From: Ophiosphaerella korrae
Lineage: Eukaryota > Ascomycota > Dothideomycetes > Pleosporales > Phaeosphaeriaceae
DNA length: 55,409 nucleotides
Direction: 5' to 3'
Assembly: GCA_028456385.1 (NCBI GenBank)
Contig: JALNQF010000276.1
Span: forward strand, 1 to 55,409
A model generated the notes under the pieces. The model saw only the letters and a program-made list of their open reading frames with translations, ran no database searches and was not told where the DNA came from. The translations under genes and the position numbers were made by a program. Each line of letters starts with the position of its first letter. Within the stretch, counting starts at the first letter, position 1. Of the stretch, positions 1 through 12,029 are shown piece after piece.

Positions 1-1281
1 GTATCTATATATATAAAAAATAAATAATTATACTATAAACTATTTCTTCTCTACTTATTAGATAAGCCTAAACTACTTTCTACTTATATCTTACCTACTT
101 TTTAAAAGTAGAACGTCTTAACCCTCTACTTTATCTTTTTCTTTTTCTTCTTCTTCTTCTTCTTCTTCTTCTACCTTTTCTTTTTCTACTACCTCTTCTT
201 TACTCTTATTCTCTTCTTTCTCTTTTTCTTTACTACTATCTTTATTATTATCTTTTTTATTATTAACTTATTCTATAAAAAAGTAGTTATAGTAAGCCTA
301 AAAAGTAGTTAGTATATACTATATAAGTGTAGTATAAGTAAATATATAATATAGCGAAGGTAGCCTAAAATCTCTATTAATACCCTAACTAAACCCTACT
401 ACTAGGCTATAAGGCTACGCTATTTAGTTAAAATAAGCTCTAAAAATTAAGGCGTAGTTATAGGCGTTTAAGTAAGTACTCCTAAAGGAGCACTACTATA
501 AGTAGTAAGGCGCCTATAGTTTAATAGCTCTAAGTTAAAGGTATGCTAAGTATAAGTAAGCTTAACGCTAGTATAGCGCACCTCTAAGTTAGTCTTAAGA
601 GCGCTAGTATTAGATATAGTAGTATTATACGTATTACAAAGCTTATAAAGACGATTAACGCGCCTATTAAGTATAGGAAGTACCTATTTATATTAGTTAA
701 AGTATATATAAAGAGTACGTATTATAGTTACTAAGGTATAGCTACTATAATTACTAGAAGAATAATACTAGTAGTAACGTTCTTCTAGCTTATTATATAC
801 TTCTTTCTAGTTAATAATACTTTAAGCGTAGTATAGGCAAGTAGTATATAAAGTATTATAGTTAGCGCGCTTAGCGTCTATACTCTACTTAAAAGGCTAG
901 GCTTAATAGATATTACTTTTCTTAATAAACTTTAGGTAAGGATAGTAAACTATAGTAATAATTACTAAACGTATACTATATATATATTAAGTATATACTA
1001 TAGTTAATAAGAAGATAAGTAAAATAATTATAAAAGAAAAATATTTTTTATATAGGGTTTACTAAGAGTAAATATAATTATATAAGTAATAATCTTTTAC
1101 TTATTATTAAAATATAAATAGAATATTATATATAAGTATAATAATAACAACACGCTTAATATATAGGTATAGCGCGTAAGGTATATAAATACTCTTTTCT
1201 CTATTTTCTTAAAGGTTTAGGGTTTTTATTAAGGTCGCACTTTAAAGAGCTAGTAAAGATACTAGCTAGAAAGAAAGGCTT
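1..1281. other. AT-rich sequence, probably interior or flank of F-family element
   Basis: No gene could be identified here. The stretch abuts the F-family LTR at 1282, which cuts into the 5' LTR of element A, so it is most simply the interior of an LTR element F whose other end lies left of the window. A purine run (agaaagaaagg, about 1268-1278) just before the LTR could be a polypurine tract. Read on the minus strand, 100-300 gives a Lys/Glu-rich low-complexity peptide, but no domain was recognised on either strand. CpG-containing words survive at 420-680 while CpA is scarce, as expected after RIP. It could equally be unrelated flanking DNA. Confidence 0.4.
147..172. repeat. (CTT)n microsatellite
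   Basis: About nine tandem CTT units lie inside a longer pyrimidine-rich tract (about 125-250). On the minus strand the run would encode glutamates. Confidence 0.9.
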
Positions 1282-1559
1282 TATAATAAGGGTTTATTAA
1301 ATACTTAAGACTCTTATAAACTCTAGTATAAGTTAGGAGTAAAGCTAATATACTAAAGATTATAATATTATATAGTTATAATCTAAAGTAGAGCTAGTAT
1401 ACTATATAGGTGTATAAAAGGCTTAATACTTATAAAGAGAGTAAAGTAAGTATTATTCTTTCTTAGATACTAGTAGTACTATTAAATACTATCTATTATC
1501 CTTTTACTATCTCCTATAGCCTATAGTAAGTACTATTATCTTCTAGCTACCTCTTAATA
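1282..1559 (+). repeat. LTR of F-family retroelement
   Basis: This 278-bp block is the reverse complement of the 278-bp solo LTR at 31222-31499. Both ends fit TG...CA after RIP (tataataag...cttaata). A TATA-box-like TATAAAAG at 1413-1420 suggests transcription on the plus strand. It sits exactly against position 1560, where the 5' LTR of element A starts 80 bp short. The 5 bp on its right (ataac) are not repeated on its left (ggctt), so this is probably the right-hand LTR of a longer element F that reaches beyond the window and is inserted in A, not a solo LTR. Confidence 0.8.
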
Positions 1560-1925
1560 ATAACAAAGCTAATTAGAAAGTTAATTATAATAGAGATATA
1601 TAATAACTTTATAGCTTTATAAGGCTTAGTAACTATAAAGCTATAAAGCTAGTAGTTATAGAACTTTATAGCTTTATAAGGCTTAGCGCTTATAAAGCTA
1701 TAAAGCTATATAAATAATATAGGTATATAGTTAGTAATAATACATATTATTAGGATAGTATTAGTAATTTAATTATTAACTATAAGCAATAATACTAAGA
1801 TAGTTATAAAATATCTTCTATTATTATTAGTCTATTATAGATTACTACACGAACTTTTATTATTACTTTTTAATCTACTAATACTCTTAGGTACTAGGAA
1901 GTTAACCCTAGTAGTACTTATTACA
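1560..1925 (+). repeat. Element A 5' LTR (first 80 bp missing)
   Basis: Aligns base for base in length with 15189-15554 of the 3' LTR (366 bp) and ends in ...attaca. It contains direct and inverted copies of a tagctttataaggctta / taaagctataaagcta motif at about 1611-1712. Confidence 0.93.
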
Positions 1926-2039
1926 CCTAACTAATTTAGTTATTACAAGAAGTAAAGTATAAGTAGCGTATAGTCTAGCTAATATAATAGTAGAAAGTTT
2001 AATAAGTAAAGTACCTAAAAGTAGTTATAAATCTAATAG

Positions 2040-4988
2040 TACTATATAGGAAATAATTAAAGAACGTATTAATAATCTAATAAATAAAAAGGAAGATATA
2101 AAAATAGTAATTAATACTTTAGAAACGTAGAATAAGGAACTATAAGACTACTTAAAGTAAAATAAAGTATAAATTAAAGCTATTATAGAAGGATAAAACT
2201 AGATAGAACTAATTACTTAATAGCTAGAGATAAGTATAATAAAGAAACTACCTAAGATACTTATCTTTAAAAAGTTTAACAAAATAAAAGAAAAACTAAG
2301 ACCCTTTATAGTATTAGTATAACTCTAGATAGATATATAAGTACTATACTTTAATATAGAAGAAAAGAAGGTAATATATATTAGATTACACCTTAAAGAA
2401 GATATAATAAGATAGTATAAACCTTATTAGATAGACTATATAATATACTCTCTAATAATATAAAAAGATAAAACTAGAGCTATTTTTAGAAGTTATAAAT
2501 ACTTTACTAAATAAATAAGAGTAGCGTTTAGAGATATAGATATTACCTAATAAGCTAAAGAAAAACTTAAAAGGCTTACGTAAAGTAAGAGTATTCTAGA
2601 ATATATATTATAGTTTAAATAACTAGCCTAAAATATAGAATAGAATAAAGTATCTTTAATATTATAATTTAAATAAAGATTAAACACGAAAATTTAATAC
2701 AAAATAATCTACATAGAAAAGCTAAAGATATTAGAAGCCCTAAAGTAATAGGTAATATAAATTAAAAATAACTTTCGAGAATAGAAAAAGAATAAATATA
2801 GGAACTAATAGAGAAACTAAGATAGTAAAGACCCTATAATCCTTAATACTAATAAAGATAAAAAGAAAAAGAAAAACAAAGACTTTACGTACTTTAATTA
2901 TAGTAAGAAAAGTTACTACGAGAAAGACTACTAATTATAAAAGAAGAAAGATATAGTATATTATAAATATAGGAAACTAGGACACTTTATAAAGGACTAC
3001 TAAAGTAAAGACCTAAAGAAAGAAATATAGTTAAAGATAACTAAAAAGAAAAAAGAAGTACTATAAGTATAGGCTAAACCTTAAAAAAAGGTAGCTAAAA
3101 GTAAAGAAATATAATACGTAATACTTTATTAGACCTTTTGTTATAAAGATAACTACTATATATATATTTTTAGTAAGTAAAGAGTAGGGTATTTCTTATA
3201 ATAGAGAAATAGAGTAGTAATAATAAATAAAAGAATAAAAGTATAGCTAGAAGAGATAGTATATATAATAGACTTACTAATAGAAGACTTAGAAAGGGAA
3301 GAACTCTAGATTCTATTAATCTAGGCTAAAGGACTAGTACTAGATAAAGAGACTACTATAGCTTCCTCTAAAGGACTATAAAAAAGTAAAAGATAGATTA
3401 GTATAAGAAGTATAGAGTATACCTAGCTAGATATATATAGTTATAATAGCTATATAATAATAGATATAGAAGAATAAAATAAAGAATAGAAGTTTATTTA
3501 AAAATACTTACTAGTTATAAGTATAGAGGAAGCGTATAAAGACTAGAAAGAATATAATCTTAAAGAAATAAAGTTTATACTATTTTAAGAATAGATAAAG
3601 TAATATATAGTTATAGTAAGAAGAATACTTATATAAAGAGAATAGTAATACTTTATAAGAAATACGTAATAGATTAATAAAGCCTATATACTAAGAGTAC
3701 TAGTAGTATACTATATTCTAATAATAGACATACCTAGAAAAGATAGATACTAGAAAGGAGATAATAAGATAATAGATCTAAAACACCTAGTATACTTTAA
3801 AGTATTATAGATATTATACCTAGATAAGAATTATATTATATATAGGAATACTAAAGTAAATAATAACGTATAGCTTTTAAGATAAAAAGGCTATAATTAT
3901 ATAAGAGTAATTAGAGTAGAAGATATCTAAGGATAAGAAATAATTATAGAAGAAGGTTACGTAGTAATAAGACCTAAACTAAAACTATCTAAGAAATACG
4001 TCTACAGAAGACTATAGTATAAATATAAGTATAATAAATATCTAAAATATAAAGAATATAAACTTAAAGTAAGGCTATAGCCTTAGAAAGATAGATAATT
4101 TATAAAATTACCTAAGTAAAAATAGCTAAAAAGTATAGGAAGCCTATATATTATAAAAAAAAGTATATACTAAAAAAAGAAAGTATAATTAATAATTAAT
4201 AGTAGAGCTACAAGAAACTTTATATTAAAGAAGTTTATAGAAATATAGAGAATACGTTATAAAATAAAGAAATACCTTTAATAACTAAGTATAATTAAAG
4301 GAAAACTATTCTAGGAACTTATTAGGTTTAAAACAGTTTCCTCTATACTAGAACTAGAAGAGATAAAGATTAACAATATAATTATAGATATAACGATAAT
4401 TAATAATAAACAAGAAATTATATTAGAAATACTATAGTTACAAATAGTTAACCTATATATTAATTAGAAAATAGGAAAAATTAGCTACTATAAAATAGAT
4501 ATGTTAAAAGCTAATATAAGTACTTGTAAAGGAGAATTCTAAGAAGAATATAAGAAATAAGAAAAGTAGCTTATAGAGCCTAAAGATTACCTACTAGAAT
4601 ATTAACTATAGGACTTAGTAATAGAAATAGAAGAAGATAAAAACGTTAGATAGAGCCTAGTTTATAAGAAAATAGAAAAAGAATCTAAGATTAAATAAGT
4701 ATTTATTAAAAACGTAATTAAAAAAATATAGATATAAGAATCTAAATCCTTAGTAGTATATAGACTTATATTTATAGACAAAAAGAGAATAAATAATAAA
4801 AGGCCTTATATAGACTTTAGAAAGACTAATATAATTATAAATAAAAACTAATACTTTCTACTATAAATAGACGTAATACAAAATAAGCTATAGAAAGTAA
4901 GAATCTTTATAAAACTAGATATCTAGAACGCCTACTACTAGATTATAATTAAGAAAGGTAATAAGTAGAAGATAGCGTTTAGAATATA
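2040..4988 (+). pseudogene. Element A gag, protease and start of RT (RIP-dead)
   Basis: First half of the A polyprotein, read on the plus strand through many TAA/TAG codons. A Gag capsid region lies at about 2250-2750. Two CCHC-type zinc knuckles lie at 2890-2931 and 2959-3000, with their cysteines now tyrosines (TGY to TAY); the second keeps its histidine (LGHF). A retropepsin-like region at about 4180-4510 has a degraded active-site triplet followed by (I)NNK and ILE-type strands. RT begins at about 4740 (RLIF.DK, RPYIDFRKTN) and is cut at 4993 by element B; it resumes at 12030. Capsid and nucleocapsid package the RNA, protease cleaves the polyprotein and RT copies the genome; none can work here. 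Confidence 0.85.
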
Positions 4989-4993
4989 ATATA

Positions 4994-5423
4994 TATAACG
5001 GGCCTCCTATCGTTGACTATAGGAGCCTATCTAGGAGAAGTTAGTAGATTATAAGATAATAGTAAAAGTCTATATTTAGATCTATAATAACTATAAATAA
5101 TAGAAGATATTTTATAACTATTTTATATTAGCGTTCTATAGTTAAAGGATTAAATTACTAATACTATCCTAATAATACGTATTACTACTAATTATATACT
5201 TAATATAATCTATAATCTATAGTTACTAAGACTAGTAGATTATAGATTATTTTAATCTATAATCTATTAATACTAAGAGTCTATAGATTATAGATTACTT
5301 TAGGTATCCTAGTTATATATAGTTTCCTAATTAAAATCGTTACTTTGCTTGTCTTATACTTTATTAGTACCTAAGTTAGGATTAATTAGTTCTATTACAA
5401 TTCCTTCTATTACACCTATAATA
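4994..5423 (-). repeat. Element B 3' LTR
   Basis: 430 bp, paired with 11595-12024. Termini read as ta...ta after RIP of TG...CA. It contains inverted copies of aatctataatctatag / ctatagattatagatt at about 5207-5305 that could fold into hairpins. Confidence 0.95.
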
Positions 5424-5739
5424 CTATCTCTTCTTCTAGGTAGTTCCTCGTTTACTTATTCTAGAGCTAGAGTTATTAGTCTAGTTTCTTTATTAATATA
5501 GAGTTCTTTATCCTCCCTTATACTTATTTTATCTACACGCTATTACTATCTTCTTACTAATTGCGTATTACGTAATAGTATTAAAATATTTCTTTATTCT
5601 TGTTGCGCTTCTCCTAAATTAAACCCTAAGTCTCTTCCTTATATTATTTCTACAAATAATAGTAGGGCCTATAAGGTATATATTTATATAAATATACGTA
5701 GTTCTTATAATATATCTAGTGTTTCTCTTTCTAAGTGTA

Positions 5740-6105
5740 CGTTTATTATACTTATTCTTACGTTTAGGCTTAATAATAATAGGGAAAGCTATTAACTAGA
5801 CTTAAGAGAAATTACTATCTTAAATTATAGAGGCTAAAGCTAAGTATAAGCGTATCTAGAAGCTTATATAGAGTAAGCTAGTAAAAAATTAAGCTTATCT
5901 CTCTTGCCTTTATAAGATAAACGCCTTAAATAATAAGAAATTAGCTAAATAGTTAGTAGCTCTAGAAGCTAAGCTAGACTTAGATAAGGCGTTTATTGTA
6001 GTAGATTATATATTAGACGTTTCTATTATCTCTCTATCTATTATTAGTAATATTAGTTCTCTTAGTTTACTACTAGGCGTTCTAGAGGGTTTTAATTTTA
6101 GAACT
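5740..6105 (+). pseudogene. Antisense reading frame in 3' region of B
   Basis: Between the chromodomain and the 3' LTR, the strand opposite to gag-pol has a frame interrupted only by TAA/TAG (RIP-type) stops. Visible pieces are IEAKAKYK, LYKINALNNKKLAK, LVALEAKLDLDKA and SLLLGVLEGFNF. The same pieces recur in the equivalent places of H, A, I and J, so it is a family feature. No known domain was recognised. It may be a degraded accessory gene, or an open shadow of conserved DNA. Confidence 0.5.
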
Positions 6106-6109
6106 CCTT

Positions 6110-9100
6110 TAGTTTCTTAAAGTAATTAAAGTTATCTTCTAGTTCCTATATTTTCTCCTATAGTTGTCCTTTCTCGTCTATACCTATCTATTCTACTAAG
6201 TAGTAGTTCTTTTTGTTATAGAATTAATATACTAAGATTTCCTTAACTTTCTATTCTTCTTATTCTCTATACGTATCTACTTTATATACTAGTAGTTCTA
6301 CGTTTTATAGTACTTGTTCTAGTAAAGCTATATAGAATATTAAGTGTATCTTTATCTTGTTTAGTAGCTTTAGTTTAAATATAACTAGTGTAACTTCTTC
6401 TTTAATTTTATAAAGTCTTATCTTAATATAGTCTAATTTTAAACTTAGTTGTTTACTTTTAATATTCTTTTATACTAACTATACTTTTTCTCTCTCTCTA
6501 AACTAAGGTCTTTCTTTATATTTCTTGTTATAGTACTTAGCTATTTAATTATATAGGAATTCTACGTCTTATTTTAGCTAATTGTATATATTTTTAAGTC
6601 TATTAGTAAAGTTTTCTCTTCTTAAAGACTAAGATATCTAGTTTCTTAGTATCTAGTATATATTAGGCTTAAGTCTATAGTTCGCGAAAAAGAGTAATAC
6701 TCTTATTACTATATTCTTTACACTATTGTATACTAGCTATACTATAGGTAGTAGTTGTACCTAATTGTTCTAGTTATAGTTAAGGTAATATCTTAAATAT
6801 TATTCTACTATCTAATTTATTTATTCTAATTATCTATTTATCTATAGGTAGTATACTATAGACATTGTATATTTAATTCCTAATTACGCTATTATTGTTC
6901 CCTATAGTTTTAATATAAATCGTATATCTCTATCTATAATAATCTTATCTAGTAGTCTATATTAGCTAATTATAGTTCCTAAGACCTATTATATAGTAAC
7001 CTCTATCTTACTTTTCTCTTTATATAGTCTAAAGTATATATACTTTATAAGTTTATCTACTATTATAAGAATTCTATTATACTTAACTCTTAATATTAGG
7101 TCTTTTAACTTAGGTAACTTTATAATAAAGTCTATTGTAATAACTCCCTATAGTTATTTTAGTCTTTTTACTAGTTATAGTATCCTATATAGTACGTATC
7201 TATTATACTTATTTTTTTAGTATTCTATATAGTCTCTTAATACTTCTATTACTAGCTACTTTACTTTTAGGATATAATAGTCCTATAGTAACTTATTAAA
7301 GGTTTTATTAATCTCTTAGTATCTATATACTAGTAATTTATAGAATTATTATATAAATTCTTTTTAGATTTTTCCTAAGATATATGTTCTCTTATAGGCT
7401 TATATAAATCCTTCTTAGATTTCTAGTTTCTTTATTTCTTTAGATACTTCTTATATTATTTTCTAAATCTATTTATATAGTTTACTACTTATTCTTTTAA
7501 GTGTTATAGCTATCTTAAGTATATTTAAAACTAATTATCTTTCTTTATTCTTAATTAGGATTATACTAGTAGTACTTACTTCTTCTTATAAGTCTAGTCT
7601 TTTACTAAGAGTATCTATAAATTAGTTATTTTTTCCTTTTATATATATAATTTCTATATTAAATATTAATAGGAATTCCTACTATCTTGTATATTACTAT
7701 AATAGTTCTTTATTTGTTATAAATCTTATAAGATTCTTATAGTTAGTATAGACTTTTATCTAATACTTTACTCTTTATAAGTATACTCTCTATTACTTAA
7801 ATACTTTATAGATTACTAGTATCTCTTTATTATAGATTAAGTAGTTAAGTTCTACTATTTTTATTTTCTTAGAGAAGTATTTAACTAAATATTTCTTTTT
7901 TATCTCTAGATCTTCTTGTATTAGTTCTATTCTATAGACTAAATTAGATATATCTATTTTTACTATTACTAGTAGGTCTAGGTTATATATTCTAATAACT
8001 AGGTTTTCTATAAACTTTGTCTTAATCTTTTTAAATACTTTTTTATATTCCTTTATTTATTTAAATACTATATCTTTTTTTATAAGCTTAGTTATTAGTT
8101 CTATCTCTTTAGACTATCTTACTATTAACTTTTTATAGAAGTTTACTAGTCTATAAAACTATTATACTTCTTTTAGGTTCTTTACTGTTAGCTATTTATT
8201 AATTAATCTAATCTTTTCTAGGTTAATCTTGATTTTTCCTAGTTTAATAATAAATCTAAGGAAATCTATTTCTTTTATGTAGAATTTACATTTTCTTATC
8301 TTAAGAAATAGTTTATTTTTTACTAGTTTCTCTAGTACCTTATATACGTATTGTACGTATTCTTCTTCTATTTCTAAGAATATAAAGATATTATCTTAGT
8401 ATATAAATATAAATACGTCTAATTACTCTCTTAGTATTATATTAATTCTTTTTTAGAATGCTGCTAGTGCGTTTATTAAGCTAAATAGTATTACTAAGTA
8501 TTTATATAGTCTATACTATGTTCTAAATACTATCTTCTATTTATTACCTTTCTTAATTATAATCTAGTAGTAGGCGTTCTAGATATCTAGCTTTATAAAG
8601 ATCTTTACTCTTTATAGTCTATCTTGTATCTTATCTATTTATAGTAGTAGGTTCTAGTTCTTGTTTATAATTACGTTAGTTTTTCTAAAATCTATGTAAA
8701 GCCTTTTATTATTTATTCTTTTTTTATCTATAAATATAAGTCTATATACTACTAAAGATTTAGACTCTCTTATCTATCTCTTTTTTATTACTTTTTAGAT
8801 AAATACTTATTTAATCTAGGATTCTTCTTCTATTTTTTAGTAGACTAAGCTCTATCTTACGTCTTTATCTTCTTTTAGATCTATTACTAAGTCCTATAGT
8901 TAATATTCTAGAAGATAATCTTCTAGTTCTATAAGCTATTCTTCCTATTTCTTGTTTTCTTTTAAGAATTCTCTTTTATAGGTACTTATATTAGCTTTTA
9001 ATATATCTATTCTATAGTAATTAATCTTTCCTATTCTTTAATTAATATATAGGTTAGTTATCTATAACTATAGTATACCTAATATTATATCTTATTTATT

Positions 9101-11520
9101 ATTAATTGTTGTTATATCTATAACTATATTCTTAATTGTTATTCCTTCTAATTTAAATATAGAGAGAACTATTTTAAACCTAATAGGTTCCTAGAATAGT
9201 TTTCCTTTAATTGTACTTAATTATTAGAGGTATTTCTTTATAGTATACTTTATTCCTTATATTTCTATAAACTTCTTTAATATAAAGTTCTTTATAGCTC
9301 TACTATTAATTATTACTTATACTTTCTTTCCTTAGTATATACTTATTTTTATAATATATAGGCCTCTTATACTTTTTATCTTTTCTTACTTAGGTATTTT
9401 TATAAATTATCTATCTTTCTAGAGCTATAACCTTACTTTAAGTTTATATTCTTTATACTTTAGATATTTACTATTTGTATATTTATACTTTAGTCCTCTA
9501 TAGATATATTTTTAAGATAGTCTTAGACTAGGTCTTATTACTACGTATCTATCTTCTAGGGTTATTTCTTATCCTTAGATATCTTCTACTATAATTACTC
9601 TTATATAGTTATAGCCTTTCTTTCTTATAGGCTATATATTATTATTTGCTTTAGAGTTTCTATATATAATATAATTCTTATCTAGGTATAATATCTATAA
9701 TACTTTAAAGTATACTAGATATTCTAGATCTATTATTTTATTATCTCCTTCCTAGTATTTATCTTTTTTAGGTGTATTTATTATTAGGATATAGTATACT
9801 ACTAGTATTCTAGGTATATAGGCTTTATTAATCTATTACGTTTTTCTTATAAGGTATTACTACTCTCTTTATATAAGTATTCTTCCTACTATAACTATAT
9901 ATTACTTTATCTATTCTTTAAATAGTATAAACTTTATTTCTTTAGGATTACGTTCTTTCTAGTCTTTGTACACTTCCTCTATATTTATAACTATTAAATA
10001 TATCTAAATAAATTTCTATTCTTTATTTTATTCTTCTATATCTATTAATATATAGTTATTATAGCTATATATATCTAGCTAGGTATATTCTATACCTTTT
10101 ATACTTACTTATTTTTTACTTTCTTGTAGTTCTTTAGAGAAAGCTATAGTAGTCTCTTTATCTTATACCTCTTCTCTAGCCTAGATTAATAGTATTAAAG
10201 GCTCTTCCTTTTCTAAATCTTTTATTAGTAGATCTATTACTTAGGCTATTTCTTCTAGCTAAGCTTTTATTCTTTCTTTTATTATAGCTACTCTATATCT
10301 CTATTTCTATAGAAACTATACTACTCCCTATTTACTAGAAAGATATATATAGTAGTTATTATTATAATAAAAGATCTAATAGAGTATTACGTGTTATACT
10401 TCTTTACTCCTAACTACCTTCTTTTAAGGTTTAGCCTATACTTATAGTGCTTCCTTCTTTTTCTTAGTTATTTTTAACTAAGTTTCTTTATCTTTCTTTT
10501 AGTCTTTACTTCTACAATCTTTTACAAAGTATTCTAGTTTCCTATATTTATAATATACTATATCTTTCTTCTATTTAGATTAATAGTTCTTTACGTAGTA
10601 GCCTAGTTTACTATAGTTAAAGTACGTAAAGTCTTTATTCTTTTTTCTCTTCCTATCTTTATTTGCGTTAAGGACTATAAGGTCTCCCTTATTATAGTTC
10701 TAGGTGTAACCTCTATATTTATTCTTCTTCTATTCTCGAAGATTATTGTTAATTTAGATTACCTATTACTTTAGAGTTTCTAATATTTATAGTTTCTCTA
10801 TATAGATTATTTTGTATTAAATCTTAGAATTTAGTCCTTATTTAAATTATAATATTAGAGCTAATTTGTTCTATTCTACATTTTATAATAGTTATTTAAA
10901 CTATAATACGTATTCTAAAATACTCTTACTTTGTATAAGTCTTTTAAGTTTTTCTTTAGCTTATTAAGTAATATCTATATCTCTAAATACTACTCTTATT
11001 TATTTAGTAAAGTATTTATAACTTCTAAAGATAGCTCTAGTTTTGTCCTTCTAGGTTATTAGAGAGTATATTATATAGTTAGTCTAGTAAGGTTTATACT
11101 ATCTTATTATATCTTCTTTAAGATATAGTCTAATATATATTACCTTTTTCTCTTCTATATTAAAGTATAGTACTTATATATCTATTTAGAGTTATACTAA
11201 AGCTATAAAAGGTCTTAATTTTTCCCTTATTCTATTAAACTTCTTAAGAATAGGTATCTTTAGTAGTTTCTTTGTCGCGCTTATCTCTAGTTATTAAGTA
11301 ATTAGTTCTATCTAGTTCTAGCCTTTAATAATAGCTTTTATCTATACTTTATTTTATTTTATGTAATCTTAAAGCTCTTTGTTCTATATTTCTAATACGT
11401 TAATTACTATCTTTATATCTTCTTTATCTAAGATTAGGTTATTAATTTAGTCTTTAATTGTTTCCTATATAGTACTATTAGACTTATAACTACTCCTAGG
11501 GGCTTTGCTTATTTTAGTTA
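6110..11520 (-). pseudogene. Element B gag-pol (RIP-dead)
   Basis: Read on the minus strand from right to left. Gag capsid is at about 11420-10690. Two zinc knuckles lie at about 10630-10515 (cysteines changed to tyrosine). Protease is at about 9340-9000, RT at about 8830-8080 and RNase H at about 7990-7560. Integrase runs about 7380-6400 and a chromodomain ends the protein at about 6260-6115 (EILVY..FYNKKNYYLVE.IGID). The RT catalytic motif at 8390-8401 reads Y-stop-D-N in place of YLDD. The chromodomain places it with chromoviruses, which target heterochromatin through methylated histone H3. Stops in every domain rule out activity. Confidence 0.9.
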
Positions 11521-11594
11521 AACTTTCTACTATCGTGTTAGCTAGACTATGCGCTTCTTACGCTTCGCTTCTTATAATAACTAAATTAGTAAGG

Positions 11595-12024
11595 TATAAT
11601 AGGCCTCCTATTATTAACTATAGGAGCCTATCTAGAAGAAGTTAGTAGATTATAAGATAATAGTAAAAGTCTATATTTAGATCTATAATAACTATAAACA
11701 ATAGAAGATATTTTGTAACTATCTTGTATTAGCGTTCTATAGTTAAAGGATTAAATTACTAATACTATCCTAATAATACGTATTACTACTAATTATATAC
11801 TTAATATAATCTATAATCTATAGTTACTAAGACTAGTAGATTATAGATTATTTTAATCTATAATCTATTAATACTAAGAGTCTATAGATTATAGATTACC
11901 TTAGGTATCCTAGTTGTGTATAGTTTCCTAATTAAGATTATTACCTTGCTCGTCCTATACTTTATTAGTACCTAAGTCGGGATTAATTAGTTCTATCTTA
12001 ATTCCTTCTATTACACCTATAACA
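11595..12024 (-). repeat. Element B 5' LTR
   Basis: 430 bp, ends ...cctataaca on the plus strand and is followed by TSD atata (12025-12029). Its partner is 4994-5423. Confidence 0.95.
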
Positions 12025-12029
12025 ATATA

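Larger units (their letters stand above)
4994..12024 (-). mobile_element. Element B: complete chromovirus inserted in A, TSD atata
   Basis: Full-length 7,031-bp Ty3/gypsy element on the minus strand. The LTRs are 430 bp each (11595-12024 is the 5' LTR, 4994-5423 the 3' LTR). The target duplication atata is perfect (4989-4993, 12025-12029). It lies in the RT of element A. The 3' polypurine tract, read on the minus strand, is at 5424-5441 (acctagaagaagagatag). The interior starts on the minus strand with the block shared by all the chromoviruses here (ccttactaatttagttatta). Its LTR resembles that of element I, so B and I belong to one LTR subfamily. Confidence 0.95.

Noticed and set aside
361..680. 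Relic of a host gene, suggested by more CpG words
   Set aside because: No frame on either strand gave a recognisable domain. CpG survival is expected under RIP and also occurs inside the retroelements.
1561..1712. Hairpin repeats around tagctttata as a separate MITE
   Set aside because: The same block occurs at the same place in the 3' LTR of A (15240-15337), so it is internal LTR structure.
5207..5305. Inverted aatctataatctatag motifs as a terminator or attachment site
   Set aside because: They occur inside LTRs of B and I at homologous positions with no gene end nearby, so they are best treated as LTR-internal repeats.
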